Positions 25,311 to 34,190 are shown, counted from the stretch's first letter. The stretch: DNA of 64,000 nt from JACVRM01 sp036824245 (GCA_036824245.1 DAITAO010000001.1:45758-109757), one strand, 5' to 3'. Translations and numbers: made by a program. The notes: generated by a model not told the origin, from the letters alone.

Positions 25311-25608
25311 AAAAGGAATCGAGGCATTGGCTGACGGGACGCGCCGTGCAGTCTTCGAGCAACTGCGGGGAGGCCCGCGCTCGGTCGGCGACATCGCGCG
25401 GGGGTTGCCGGTCAGCCGACCGGCCGTCTCGCAACATCTGCGCGTGCTGAAGGACGCGGGGCTCGTGAGCGACGAGCGGGTCGGGACACGGCGGCTGTAC
25501 CGGATCGCGCCCGACGGGCTCGCCGAGCTGCGCGCCTACATCAATGACTTCTGGAGCCATGCGCTGGCGCAGTTCAAGCAGGCAGTCGAGGAGGAGGAAG
25601 AGCAATGA
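25297..25608 (+). CDS. ArsR-family winged-helix transcriptional regulator
   Basis: The 103-aa product has the ArsR fold: IEALADGTRRAVFEQLRGGPRSVGDIARGL then the recognition helix SRPAVSQHLRVLKDAGLVSDERVGTRRLYRI. No metal-binding cysteine pair is present, so it belongs with the metal-independent members that sit next to AHSA1 genes. The GTG at 25297 has no ribosome binding site and lies at the predicted transcription start, so the mRNA is probably leaderless. Two operators over its promoter suggest autorepression of the pair. Confidence 0.92.
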   Translation: MVAYGKGIEALADGTRRAVFEQLRGGPRSVGDIARGLPVSRPAVSQHLRVLKDAGLVSDERVGTRRLYRIAPDGLAELRAYINDFWSHALAQFKQAVEEEEEQ

Positions 25609-26069
25609 GTACGCAAGCCGAAGCGACCGCCGCCGTCCAGAAAACCGTGACGGTGAAGCGGCCAATCGAGGATGCGTTTCAGGTCTTCACCGAGCGCATC
25701 GGCAGCTGGTGGCCGACCAAGCAGTATTCGCTCGGCCAGGAGAAGGTGAAGACGGTGCTTTTCGAGACCAAGGCGGGCGGACGCATCTATGAGATCCAGG
25801 AGGACGGCACCGAGGCCGACTGGGCCGAGGTGCTCGAGTGGGATCCGCCGCGCCGTTTCGTGCTCGCATGGAATCCGATCGAGAACCCGGACGCCAGGCC
25901 GGCAACGGAGGTCGAGGTGCGCTTCACGAGCGAGGGCGAGGGGACACGGGTCGACGTGACGCACCGCGGCTGGGAACGGCTCGGCGGCGGGGCCGCGGGG
26001 GCTCGTCGCGGCTACGACAGCGGCTGGGACGAGGTGCTCGGCGAATACGTCGCGGAGGCGAAGCGCTAG
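25605..26069 (+). CDS. SRPBCC/AHSA1-family START-like protein
   Basis: The 154-aa product shows VKRPIEDAFQVFTERIGSWWP at the start and GGRIYEIQEDGTEADWAEVLEWDPPRRFVLAW, then EVRFTSEGEGTRVDVTHRGWERL, the usual AHSA1 (activator of Hsp90 ATPase 1) motifs. Members have a hydrophobic cavity; bacterial ligands are mostly unknown. It overlaps the arsR stop (ATGA), so it is the regulated target of that repressor. Whether it is an enzyme, a chaperone helper or a ligand binder is open. Confidence 0.88.
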   Translation: MSTQAEATAAVQKTVTVKRPIEDAFQVFTERIGSWWPTKQYSLGQEKVKTVLFETKAGGRIYEIQEDGTEADWAEVLEWDPPRRFVLAWNPIENPDARPATEVEVRFTSEGEGTRVDVTHRGWERLGGGAAGARRGYDSGWDEVLGEYVAEAKR

Positions 26070-26078
26070 CGAGAGACA

Positions 26079-26106
26079 GGGGTGAGGCGCACCTGCGCCT
26101 CACCCC
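26079..26106. terminator. Strong bidirectional terminator-like hairpin
   Basis: GGGGTGAGGCGC and GCGCCTCACCCC form a perfect 12-bp stem with loop ACCT, starting 10 bases after the AHSA1 stop and ending 9 bases before the stop of the convergent secreted-protein gene. Only TT follows the stem, so termination would depend mainly on stem strength. Confidence 0.7.
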
Positions 26107-26115
26107 TTCCGGCGC

Positions 26116-26673
26116 TTACCCGTACACGTAGAGAGCGTCGTACGCGGTGTAGTAACCGTGTGCGTCCCAACCGTACGCGTGGTAGCGCGAGTGCAATGCG
26201 GCGATGTCGTACGGGTACGAGATCTTGATGCAGCCGTTCGAGTAGTAGTCGTGGGCGCCGTCCCAGCACCACGGCTCGCACCACTGTCCCTGCCACGGGC
26301 TCTCCTCGGTGTGGATGAAGAGAGCCGTCCGCCACGTGCCGTTGTAGCACTGCCGATCGCTCAGCTGCCAGACGCGGCCCTTGATGTCGCTGTCGTAGCT
26401 GTCGAAGTGCCCGACCGTGTTGTAGCTCCCGCTCGGCAGCCAGCCGTGGTTGATCCAGCACGTGTCGGTCGATACTCCGGATCCGGCGCGCCAGCTGTCG
26501 GAGTAGACGAGGCCGTCGTAGGGATCCGTCCAACCGAACGTCAGTGTCGAGCTGAGGTTGCTCTGTTTGTAGAAGGTGAAACGCCAGCCGTCGGCGCTCG
26601 AGGGAGCGGCGAGCGCAAGGGCAAGCGCAAAAACTACGGCGAGCACCGCTCGCAGGAGCATCATGGCATGCAT
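26116..26673 (-). CDS. Secreted L,D-transpeptidase-like (YkuD-like) protein
   Basis: The 185-aa product starts with a signal peptide (MHAMMLLRAVLAVVFALALA, cleavage probably after SSADG). The mature part holds ALFIHTEESP, about thirty residues, then YYSNGCIKISYPYDIAAL, which matches the H...S.GC pattern of YkuD catalytic sites with the cysteine as nucleophile. It is rich in Trp, Tyr and Cys, with several possible disulfides. The fold is inferred only from that motif. The ATG at 26673 shares a base with the stop of the upstream lipoprotein gene (TGATG) and has GGAGAAGG upstream. Confidence 0.6.
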   Translation of the reverse strand: MHAMMLLRAVLAVVFALALALAAPSSADGWRFTFYKQSNLSSTLTFGWTDPYDGLVYSDSWRAGSGVSTDTCWINHGWLPSGSYNTVGHFDSYDSDIKGRVWQLSDRQCYNGTWRTALFIHTEESPWQGQWCEPWCWDGAHDYYSNGCIKISYPYDIAALHSRYHAYGWDAHGYYTAYDALYVYG

Positions 26674-27857
26674 CAGCCTTCTCCTCTCTCGCTCGTCAGA
26701 ACCTCGATCCACGTGCGTGGTGCCACGTCCTGACCGCGCCGGCACTCGACCGTTCGCCGCTCGCAGGCGACCACGAAGCTCGCGCCCTGTGCGTCGGCCT
26801 CGCCCATGCCGCCCTCCACCTGCTTGCGGCTGAGTGGCTCGACGACGGTCGCCACTGCGGCGACGCGCTCTCCGGCGTCGTCGAGGAAGCGCGGTGAGCC
26901 GATGCCCCCTGACCTGAAGGCTCCTGCGCCGAAGTCGAGCACTTGCTCCAGCGCTATCGCATCGTGCAGCCGGAAGATGACGAGCTTCTCGTTGCCGGCA
27001 GCAACGACGAGGTCATTCACCCAGTCGCCGCCGTACGCGACCGGGCCCACGGCGCCGAGATCGAGCGACCCCACCACTGCACCAGTGGCGGTCTCGAGCA
27101 CTTCCACCCGCGCCGGCTCGGACCGCGAGATGAGCATGCGCTCACCGGAAGGCTCGATCGCGACGATGCTCGCGTCGTCGCTCACGAGCCGCGCACGGCC
27201 CGGCCCGTCGAAGACCAGCACGTCCAGCCGCTCGCCGTGCGGCCGCCGATACGCGACGAGGCGCTTCCCGGCCCAACCGACCACGACGTAGCGCGCCGGG
27301 TCCGTCGTCCAGCGAGTCGGTGACGCCGAGGACGACGCCCGCACGTAGATGTGACCGCGATACGGAAGCGAGGCGCGATAGGCGGGCACGAGCGCCTCCC
27401 CGTACGCGAGAGCGCCGTCGCCTCTCCACGCGAACGAGTCGCCACCGCCGGCGACGACGACCTCGTCGCCCGTACGCTCGTCCCGCAGGCGCAGGGACGG
27501 AGTGCCGATGAGATCGCCCGGCCGGAGCCGGCTCGCGTCCAGGCCGGCGGCGGCGGTCCAGGTGGCATAGAGCAGCCAGCGGCCGTCCGGGGAGCGTGCC
27601 GCGTTCCGCGACAGCTTCCCGACAAGCGGCGCGAATAGGGGAGCGTCGAGGGTCGTGGTGCCGCCGGCGTCCTGCTCGCGCACACTCGCGCCCAACACAT
27701 GGGCGACGCCGACCTCAACGAGGCCAGGTCGTGCGATCGCCCGTTCGACCCTCGGTGACCCGGTCTCCGAAGGCCCGCTCGTGCCTCCGCAGCCGCCTCC
27801 GCAGCCGAGCGTCAGAGCCAGCACGAGGACGATGCACGCGTGTGTCAGGTCTCCCAT
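26673..27857 (-). CDS. Lipoprotein with beta-propeller-like repeats, unknown function
   Basis: The 394-aa product begins MGDLTHACIVLVLALTLGC, a lipoprotein signal with lipobox LTLGC, so it should be anchored outside the membrane. The rest contains recurrent blades such as RSPDGRWLLYATW, DSFAWRGDGALAYGEAL, WAGKRLVAYRRPHGERLDVLVFD and EPSGERMLISRSEPARVEVLETATGAVVGSLD, the style of a TolB/WD40-like propeller. No enzyme motif was seen. It sits between a degenerate response regulator and the secreted L,D-transpeptidase-like gene, with coupled translation to the latter, so a cell-envelope sensing or assembly role is a guess. Confidence 0.65.
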   Translation of the reverse strand: MGDLTHACIVLVLALTLGCGGGCGGTSGPSETGSPRVERAIARPGLVEVGVAHVLGASVREQDAGGTTTLDAPLFAPLVGKLSRNAARSPDGRWLLYATWTAAAGLDASRLRPGDLIGTPSLRLRDERTGDEVVVAGGGDSFAWRGDGALAYGEALVPAYRASLPYRGHIYVRASSSASPTRWTTDPARYVVVGWAGKRLVAYRRPHGERLDVLVFDGPGRARLVSDDASIVAIEPSGERMLISRSEPARVEVLETATGAVVGSLDLGAVGPVAYGGDWVNDLVVAAGNEKLVIFRLHDAIALEQVLDFGAGAFRSGGIGSPRFLDDAGERVAAVATVVEPLSRKQVEGGMGEADAQGASFVVACERRTVECRRGQDVAPRTWIEVLTSERGEG

Positions 27858-27907
27858 GCTTCTGGCCGTCTCCGGGCAGCGCCGCAATTGGCTCTTTCGG
27901 ACGAGCC

Positions 27908-28603
27908 TCATGGGTCGAGGAGGCGGTAGCCGACGCCCCAGACGTTGATCACATACGGCCGCTCCGACACCGCCGCGAGCTTGCGCCGCAGGCGTGACGC
28001 ATGCGAGTCGAGCGTGCGCGTGCGGCCCAGTGAGCGGAAACCCCACACGTCTCGCAACAGCTGCTCCTTCGTGAAGACCCGCGTGGGCTCGCCCGCCAGT
28101 TTCACGAGCAGCTCGTATTCCTTCGTCGCGAGCGGGACAGCCCGCCCGCGCGCGGTCACATGGCGCGTCCTGCGGTCGACAACGATTTCTGCCGCGTGCA
28201 GTTGCTCCCGCTCCACGCCATTCGTGCGCCGAAGCACGGCGCGTATGCGGGCGAGCAGCTCGTCGTAGACCAAAGGCTGCTCCATGTAGTCATCGCAGCC
28301 GCGCGCGAACGCGCGCACACGATCGACGGGATCCGCCAACTCCTCGCCTAGCAGGATGACGGGCACATCGCGGTCCCACGAGCGGCCCGGTTCCCCCTCG
28401 CGCAAGCGGGCGCACACGTCCAGCCCGGAGGCGTCTGGGAGGCCGCTTCCGAGCAGCACGAGGTCGGGCTGAGCTTGCTCCGCGAGGTCGAGCGCCTCGT
28501 AGGCTGCGCGGGCCTCGAGCACCTCGAAGCCGTCACGGGCGAGGTGGCGGCCGAGGAATCGACGCGTGTCGTTCTCGGATTCGGCAACCAGCAATGCGTT
28601 CAT
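27908..28603 (-). CDS. OmpR-type regulator with degenerate receiver domain
   Basis: The 231-aa product has an N-terminal receiver (about 1-120) and a C-terminal winged-helix DNA-binding domain (ATKEYELLVKLAGEPTRVFTKEQLL, RTLDSHASRLRRKLA, INVWGVGYRL). The receiver has lost its signature residues: the phospho-acceptor aspartate is Gly52 (LVLLGSGLPD), the switch threonine is replaced near Gly86 (VILLGEE) and the conserved lysine is Gln109 (DDYMEQP). It therefore should not work by aspartyl phosphorylation. No histidine kinase is adjacent. TACCTT seven bases before the ATG suggests a leaderless message. Confidence 0.85.
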   Translation of the reverse strand: MNALLVAESENDTRRFLGRHLARDGFEVLEARAAYEALDLAEQAQPDLVLLGSGLPDASGLDVCARLREGEPGRSWDRDVPVILLGEELADPVDRVRAFARGCDDYMEQPLVYDELLARIRAVLRRTNGVEREQLHAAEIVVDRRTRHVTARGRAVPLATKEYELLVKLAGEPTRVFTKEQLLRDVWGFRSLGRTRTLDSHASRLRRKLAAVSERPYVINVWGVGYRLLDP

Positions 28604-28610
28604 GGCGCCG

Positions 28611-28616
28611 AAGGTA
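28611..28616 (-). promoter_or_regulatory. Probable -10 box (TACCTT) of the degenerate regulator
   Basis: TACCTT on the minus strand ends seven bases before the ATG at 28603. No Shine-Dalgarno sequence lies between, so a leaderless transcript is likely. Confidence 0.4.
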
Positions 28617-28708
28617 GTGGCGGCGAAAGCGCACCGCTAGATGTCCTTTTATGCGAGTTTGCGACGAACGATCGACAGTTTCGTCGACAGCCGTCCGCGC
28701 CGGTCAGC

Positions 28709-29041
28709 TCAGCCGGAGACGATGGCGAGCGCGATCAGGAGCGCGCCGGTGAAGAAAAAGACAGCGCCTGCGCTCAGGCTCGTGTCGCCGGGCTGTGTGC
28801 GGAGGTAAGCAGGCACACCGGGTATCCGACCCGAGGTCTCGACATTTCGCGACCAGGCAGTCTGGCCCGCAGCCCCAAGCAGGATGGTGAGTGCCCCGAC
28901 GATCCAGCAAGCGATAACGAAGCCGTCCGCGAACGGCTCATCGCGAGCGAGCGCCAGCAGGCCCGCGAACGCCAGGGCGACAGCCACACCGACAACCACC
29001 CGCACAGCAAGCTGCACGAGCGCCGCGCGGACCGCCCGCAC
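28709..29041 (-). CDS. Small three-helix membrane protein of unknown function
   Basis: The 110-aa product has three hydrophobic stretches: VRVVVGVAVALAFAGLLALA, GFVIACWIVGALTILLGAAG and AGAVFFFTGALLIALAIV. I do not recognise the family. The GTG at 29041 lies two bases after the ubiB stop, so it is probably cotranscribed with the kinase-like gene. A role with the membrane-anchored UbiB protein is possible from context only. Confidence 0.6.
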   Translation of the reverse strand: MRAVRAALVQLAVRVVVGVAVALAFAGLLALARDEPFADGFVIACWIVGALTILLGAAGQTAWSRNVETSGRIPGVPAYLRTQPGDTSLSAGAVFFFTGALLIALAIVSG

Positions 29042-29043
29042 AG

Positions 29044-30690
29044 CTAGAGCCGGCCGTGGCGAATCACGCCGAGCAGCAGCCACGCGCCGAGCACGCCGGA
29101 GAGCAGGAAACCGATCACGGACAGGAGGTGGATGCCCAGGAGCTCAGGCCCTCCCTCGGCGAAGATGCCCATCAAGCTCGAGGCGACGAGGCCCGCAGAG
29201 ACGACCATCGCCACGACAAGCCTGTTGAAGACGACGTCCAGCTTGTGCGCAAGCTCGTCGATGCCCTTGTGCACGAAGCCCACCTCGATCTGGCCGTCGC
29301 GGGCCTGCTGGAGCACGTCGTGCAGCTGGTAGGGCAGCTCTCGGCCGATGCGGGCCAGCTCCACCGTCTCGCGTTGCGCGCGGGAAGCGATGCGGCGCGG
29401 GCTGTAGCGCCCGATCATCAGGTTGCGGGCGTACGGCTTGGCGACCTCGAAGACGTTGAAGTCCGGATAGAGCTCGACGCCCACCGACGCGAGGGTGGCG
29501 ATGGCCTTGTCGAGGAGCAGGAAGCGCGTGGGCAGCTCCAGGTTGTTCGAGTAGATGAGGTCGAAGCCGTCGCGGATCACCTGAAGCGGGTCGATCTCCG
29601 ACAACGCCGCGCCGTAGTAGCGATAGTAGAGCTCGCGTAGCTCCGCCGTGAACTGCGCCTCCTGGTCGAGTGGGTAACGGACGCCCAGCTCGGCGAGGCG
29701 CTTGGGCATCAGATCGACGTTCTCGTTGACAGCGTCGATGAACAGCCGCGTCATCGTCGACATGTCGGCGTCGGTCAGCTTGCCGGCCAGGCCGAAGTCG
29801 ACCAGACCGATCTGCTGCGCTCCGTCCAGAACGAGGATGTTGGCCGGGTGCGGATCGCCGTGGAAGAAGCCGTTGCGGAAGATCATCGTCATCCACGCCT
29901 CGGTGATGATCTCGGCGAGCCGCGCGCGGTCGGCGACGGCGTAGGTGGACGCGTCCAGGTCGGCAAGCTGGATGCCGTCCAGGAACTCGAGCGTGAGCAC
30001 CCGCGCCCGCGTGTAGCTCCAGTAGACCTTGGGGATGCGCACGCGGGGGTGCCCGGCGAAATGGCGCCGGAACGTGTCCGCGTTGCGCGCCTCGTTTCGG
30101 TAGTCGAGCTCCTGGCGGATCGAACGGCTGAACTCGTCGACGATGCCGCGGGCATCGATGAAGTCGAGTCGCCGCACGCGTTCTTTGGCGATCTTGGCCG
30201 CTTGGTAGAGCAGCGCAATGTCGGCCTCGATCTGGCGAGGCGCATTGGGCCGCTGCACCTTGACGGCCACGCGGTGCCCGTTCGGGAGCACGGCGTGGTG
30301 CACCTGGCCGATCGACGCGGCGGCGATCGGCACGGGCTCGAAATCGCGGAAGAGCCGCTCGATCGGTTGGCCCAGCTCGGCCTGCACGACCTGCTCAGCC
30401 TCCTCGTAGGTGAAGGGCCTCACGTCGTCCTGGAGGCCACGCAGCTCGGCGATGATGTCCGGCGGCAGGATGTCCGGCCGCATCGAGAGCAGCTGCCCGA
30501 ACTTGACGAACGTGGGCCCCAGCTCGTCGAGCATGGCCCGCAGGTGGGCGCCGCGCAGCGACGGCTCGCCGTCGACGAGCTCGGCGCGTCGCATCCGGCG
30601 TGCCTCGAACAGGAAGCCGAAGCCGTGCTTTGCCGCGACCTGTGCGATCTCCGACAGGCGGCCAAGGTTGCGTGCCGGCGCCTGCGTCAT
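29044..30690 (-). CDS. ABC1/ADCK/UbiB-family atypical kinase
   Basis: The 548-aa product shows the UbiB hallmarks: LGPTFVKFGQLLSMRPDILP (KxGQ motif), AAASIGQVHHAVLPNGHRVAVKVQRP (A-rich loop and VAVK), FHGDPHPANILVL and VDFGLAGKL. Two membrane helices lie at the C-terminus (LVVAMVVSAGLVASSLMGIF; HLLSVIGFLLSGVLGAWLLLG). UbiB proteins support isoprenoid-quinone or lipid metabolism, probably as ATPases rather than protein kinases; the substrate here is unknown and actinobacteria usually use menaquinone. Confidence 0.92.
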   Translation of the reverse strand: MTQAPARNLGRLSEIAQVAAKHGFGFLFEARRMRRAELVDGEPSLRGAHLRAMLDELGPTFVKFGQLLSMRPDILPPDIIAELRGLQDDVRPFTYEEAEQVVQAELGQPIERLFRDFEPVPIAAASIGQVHHAVLPNGHRVAVKVQRPNAPRQIEADIALLYQAAKIAKERVRRLDFIDARGIVDEFSRSIRQELDYRNEARNADTFRRHFAGHPRVRIPKVYWSYTRARVLTLEFLDGIQLADLDASTYAVADRARLAEIITEAWMTMIFRNGFFHGDPHPANILVLDGAQQIGLVDFGLAGKLTDADMSTMTRLFIDAVNENVDLMPKRLAELGVRYPLDQEAQFTAELRELYYRYYGAALSEIDPLQVIRDGFDLIYSNNLELPTRFLLLDKAIATLASVGVELYPDFNVFEVAKPYARNLMIGRYSPRRIASRAQRETVELARIGRELPYQLHDVLQQARDGQIEVGFVHKGIDELAHKLDVVFNRLVVAMVVSAGLVASSLMGIFAEGGPELLGIHLLSVIGFLLSGVLGAWLLLGVIRHGRL

Positions 30691-30755
30691 GGTTTCAGTG
30701 TGACACGGACGCCTGCGGCCGCTGCGGCCGCCACCGGCGATTAAGGCCAGTCCCG

Positions 30756-30782
30756 CTGGGGCCGGCCGCGGGCCTCCCTCCG
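30756..30782. repeat. 27-bp dispersed repeat, copy 1
   Basis: This 27-base sequence starting CTGGGGCCGGCCGCGGGCC is identical to 52311-52337. Both copies lie upstream of minus-strand genes (ubiB and queG). The core GGCCGCGGGCC is nearly self-complementary. The first bases of the window (TCCCTCCG) match its last eight and may be the edge of a third copy. Confidence 0.6.
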
Positions 30783-30897
30783 CTGAGAGCCTCTTGCGCC
30801 GACGCGCGCGCGTCTGTGGCGACCTGTGCCGGTTCAGTCATGAGACCGTTGCCGAAGGGGGTTGCCGACGGCCCCATGGCCGACCCCACGGCGACGC

Positions 30898-31260
30898 TCA
30901 GCGCCCCGGCGGTGACCCGTCGCCGCCGGCCACCGGCGGCTCCAGCAGCCGCAACCGGTGCTCCAGCTGCGCAACCCGGAGCTCGAGCTCTTCGAAGCGA
31001 TCGCGGGTGACGAGGCCGAGGTCGCGGAACAGGCCCTCCAGTGCGGCGCTGGCCCGCTCGCCCATACGGCCGGCCTCGCCGCGCCAGCGGGCCGTGGCCT
31101 CGTCGATGACGGTCCGGGCGTCTTCCTTGCGCAGGCCGCCTCGCTCGGCAAGCTCCTCGGCCAGGCGGTCGGCGCGCTCAGCGGTCAGCGAGACTGCCCC
31201 CACAGCCGCGAGCCCGAGCTGCTCGAGCAGCTCCCGAGCCGAGTTAGCGGGCTCGGCCAT
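30898..31260 (-). CDS. Phasin-like small coiled-coil protein
   Basis: The 120-aa product is helical: LLEQLGLAAVGAVSLTAERADRLAEELAERGGL then ARTVIDEATARWRGEAGRMGERA and LFRDLGLVTRDRFEELELRVAQLEHRLRLLE. This is the pattern of actinobacterial proteins annotated as polyhydroxyalkanoate-granule-associated or phasin-related, with a C-terminal leucine-zipper-like end. There is no signal peptide. The ATG at 31260 overlaps the secDF stop region by 17 bases. No PHA synthase is nearby, so the name reflects sequence style, not a shown function. Confidence 0.7.
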   Translation of the reverse strand: MAEPANSARELLEQLGLAAVGAVSLTAERADRLAEELAERGGLRKEDARTVIDEATARWRGEAGRMGERASAALEGLFRDLGLVTRDRFEELELRVAQLEHRLRLLEPPVAGGDGSPPGR

Positions 31261-34159
31261 GCGGCCTGGATCGCCGCCGCTGGCGGCGTCGTTCGCGACG
31301 CGCGTCGGCTCGGGTGGCACCGTCTCCGCCGGTGTCAACGGTCGGGGCCAGCTCCGGCGGCGGCTCCTGCTCAGCCGAGGCGGTCGGTGGTGCCAGCACC
31401 TTCCCGTCCTCACGCTGCGCCGCACCGTCCCCAGCGGCCAGTGCGGTGCGGCGCTTGTACTCAGGCTCGCGCTCCTTCAGCACGGCCAGGAACGGCGCTG
31501 CGATGAAGATCGTCGAGAACGCACTGACTGAGATGCCCGTCAGGATCGCGAAGGCGAAGTCCTTGAGGGTCTCGCCGCCGAAAAAGAACAGGCAGCTGAC
31601 CGGGAGCAGCGTGATGAACGTGGTCGCGAGCGAACGTGGAATCGTCTCCCAGAGCGACACGTTGATGATCTGCGCGATTGTCGAGCGCCGCATCAGGGGG
31701 ATGTTTTCCCGCACGCGGTCGAAGATGATGATCGTGTCGTAGATCGAGTACCCGATGATGGTCAGGAAGGCGGCCACAGTGGCCGCTGACACCTCCCGTC
31801 CCGACAGGGCATAGATGCCGACGACGATCACACCGTCGTTGCCGATCGTGCGCAGGATCGGGACCGCGAACCGCCATTCGAAGCGGATCGTCACGTACAG
31901 GGCGATGAGCAGGAACGAGACGACCATCGCGTAGATCGCGCCACGCAGGATCTGCTCGCTGAAGCTCGCCGACACGTTGCGAATGCCCTCGACTGTGGCG
32001 TCGAATTCGCGCTCGAGGGCCGTCGTGAGCTGTGTCACGTCCGCCTGGTCGAACGACTCCGCGCGGATCTGGAACTCACGGAAGCTTTGGTTCGGTCCCT
32101 CTTCGCCCCTGCCCTGAATGACGGCGCCTTCCAGCCCAACCTCGGCCGCCTGGTCGCGCACGTTCTCAATTTGCACCGCCCGCGGCGTCTCGAAGGCCAG
32201 CTGGCTGCCGCCCTCGAAATCGATGCCGAGATTCAGTCCTTTGAACACCACCGCGGCGAGCGTGATGGCGATCGAGATGCCTGCCAGGATGAACCAGATG
32301 CGCCGGCGTCCGACGATGTCAACGCGCTGCCACGCCGGAACCTCGCGCGGGCTGGCGCCCATGAAGGCCGGGTTGTCGAACCAGCGGAAGCCCGCGAGGA
32401 TGCCGAGCAACGCACGCGTCGCGAGAACGGCCGTGATGATCGAGATGCCCGTTCCGAGCAGCAGCAGCAGGGCGAAGCCGCGCACGCCGGACGTCGCGAT
32501 CACGAAGAGAATCACAGCCGTGATCGCCGTCACCACGTTCGCGTCGATGATCGTCGAGAAGCCCTTGGTGTAGCCGTTGGCGATCGCTGCGCGCACTGAT
32601 TTGCCCGCGCGCGACTCCTCTTTGATGCGTTCGAAGATGACGATGTTGGCGTCTGCCGCGACGCCGATGGTTAATGCCATGCCTGCGAAGCCCGGCAGGG
32701 TCAGCGTCACGTCGAACAGCACGATCACGGCGTACAGGAAGGCCGCGTAGATACCGAGTCCGATCACGGCGACGACGCCCAGGAAGCGGTAGATGACCAG
32801 CAGGAAGAGCGCGACGAGGATGAGCCCGGCGACGGACGCCTTCAGCGCCTGGCGCAGCGAGTCCTCGCCGAGCGTCGCCGAGACCGTGGTCTCGTCTGCG
32901 ATCTTGAACGTGATCGGCAGCGCGCCGGTCTGCAGCACGAGCGCCAGGTCCTTCGCCTCGTTGATCGAGCCGATGCCGGTGATCTGCGCGCCGTTGTCGC
33001 CCGGGATGCCGTCCGGGTTCTCCTCGAAGTCGATGGTCGGGAACGACTTGATCTCGTCGTCGAGGACGATCGCGAAACGCTGGAACGCGTCCTCCGCCGG
33101 CGTTCCCTGAGGCAGGCGCGGCTGCAGCTGCCGACCGTCCTGGGCGAGGTCGCGCGTGACGTCGTGGAACTTGTTCGCGCCGGCATCGGTGAACTGCATG
33201 AGCACGATCGGCTCGCCGCCGGCCTGCGTGTCGAAATCCTGGCGAGTTCCGTCGATGTTGAGGTCCTCGCCCGTCATCTCTGGGATGGGCTCCTCGGCGT
33301 TCGGCGTGTAACGGAAGAGGTAGTAGTAGGTCTGGCTGGGCGGAGCCTCCGCGACTGAAGGGCAAAAGCGCGCGCTCTTGTCGCAGGTGATGATCTTGGT
33401 GTTGGCCGGCTGCGCGAGGATGCGGGTGCCCTTCGGGAAGGAACGGCTCGTGTCGGCGGCACGCTCGCCGCTCGACTCGTCGCCGCCCGACGCATCCGGG
33501 TTCTTGTTGCTGCCGCCGCTTGCTGGCGTCGCGCCGGTCCCAGTGCCCCCCGCTGCCTGAGCCGCGCACGCATCTTCGTCACCCTTGAGACACCTCGCCG
33601 CTTCGGTCTGGACCAGCTTCTCGCGTGTCTGCAGCGGCCCGGCGATGAGCTTCTTCTGCGGGTTGAACAGGTAGTAGGCCTCGGCGTTCTCCTGAGCTGC
33701 CTTGCTCACCGGTGCAAGCAGACTGAAGAGACTGTCCTGGGCGACCGGCTGGTGGTACAGCCGGTCAACTGACGGGGGCACGAGATCAGCCTCCAGCTTG
33801 TAGAGCTCGAGCTGCGCCGTCGAGCCGATGATGTTGACGGCGCGCTCGCGGTCGAACACGCCGGCTAGCTGGACGCTGATCTGGTTCGTGCCGGACTGGC
33901 GCACCTCGGGCTCGGAGACGCCCAGCTTGTCGATGCGCTCGCGGATGATGTCGACCGAGCGGTCGAGGTCCTCGTCCGTCAGCTCACGGTCGTCCTTCTG
34001 CGGCTGTGCCTCCAGCACCACCTCGAGCCCGCCCTGCAGGTCGAGGCCGAGAGTCGGCTCCTTGTTGAGCGGCGATGCCGGAACGGCGAGCAGCGCCACG
34101 CCGACCAGGGCGGCGAGGACAGCGAGCAGCATGAGGAGCTGTGAGCGACGGTTCGACAC
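31244..34159 (-). CDS. secDF: Fused protein translocase subunit SecD-SecF
   Basis: A single 971-aa chain joins SecD and SecF, which use the proton gradient to pull secreted proteins out of SecYEG. The SecD half has an N-terminal helix, TLGLDLQGGLEVVLEA, a long extracytoplasmic domain with a low-complexity Gly/Ser/Thr linker (around residues 200-240) and LTLPGFAGMALTIGVAADANIVIFERIKEE. The SecF half starts near GLNLGIDFEGGSQLAFE and has GYSIYDTIIIFDRVRENI. About twelve membrane helices are present, followed by a charged C-terminal tail. The GTG start at 34159 follows yajC, the usual partner. Confidence 0.95.
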   Translation of the reverse strand: MSNRRSQLLMLLAVLAALVGVALLAVPASPLNKEPTLGLDLQGGLEVVLEAQPQKDDRELTDEDLDRSVDIIRERIDKLGVSEPEVRQSGTNQISVQLAGVFDRERAVNIIGSTAQLELYKLEADLVPPSVDRLYHQPVAQDSLFSLLAPVSKAAQENAEAYYLFNPQKKLIAGPLQTREKLVQTEAARCLKGDEDACAAQAAGGTGTGATPASGGSNKNPDASGGDESSGERAADTSRSFPKGTRILAQPANTKIITCDKSARFCPSVAEAPPSQTYYYLFRYTPNAEEPIPEMTGEDLNIDGTRQDFDTQAGGEPIVLMQFTDAGANKFHDVTRDLAQDGRQLQPRLPQGTPAEDAFQRFAIVLDDEIKSFPTIDFEENPDGIPGDNGAQITGIGSINEAKDLALVLQTGALPITFKIADETTVSATLGEDSLRQALKASVAGLILVALFLLVIYRFLGVVAVIGLGIYAAFLYAVIVLFDVTLTLPGFAGMALTIGVAADANIVIFERIKEESRAGKSVRAAIANGYTKGFSTIIDANVVTAITAVILFVIATSGVRGFALLLLLGTGISIITAVLATRALLGILAGFRWFDNPAFMGASPREVPAWQRVDIVGRRRIWFILAGISIAITLAAVVFKGLNLGIDFEGGSQLAFETPRAVQIENVRDQAAEVGLEGAVIQGRGEEGPNQSFREFQIRAESFDQADVTQLTTALEREFDATVEGIRNVSASFSEQILRGAIYAMVVSFLLIALYVTIRFEWRFAVPILRTIGNDGVIVVGIYALSGREVSAATVAAFLTIIGYSIYDTIIIFDRVRENIPLMRRSTIAQIINVSLWETIPRSLATTFITLLPVSCLFFFGGETLKDFAFAILTGISVSAFSTIFIAAPFLAVLKEREPEYKRRTALAAGDGAAQREDGKVLAPPTASAEQEPPPELAPTVDTGGDGATRADARRERRRQRRRSRPHGRAR

Positions 34160-34190
34160 GCGAAAAAGGCCTTACTTCAGCGTAGCTGCA

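Noticed and set aside
31244..34159. Separate secD and secF genes
   Set aside because: The frame is continuous through both halves with no internal stop or start signals, so a natural fusion is the better reading.
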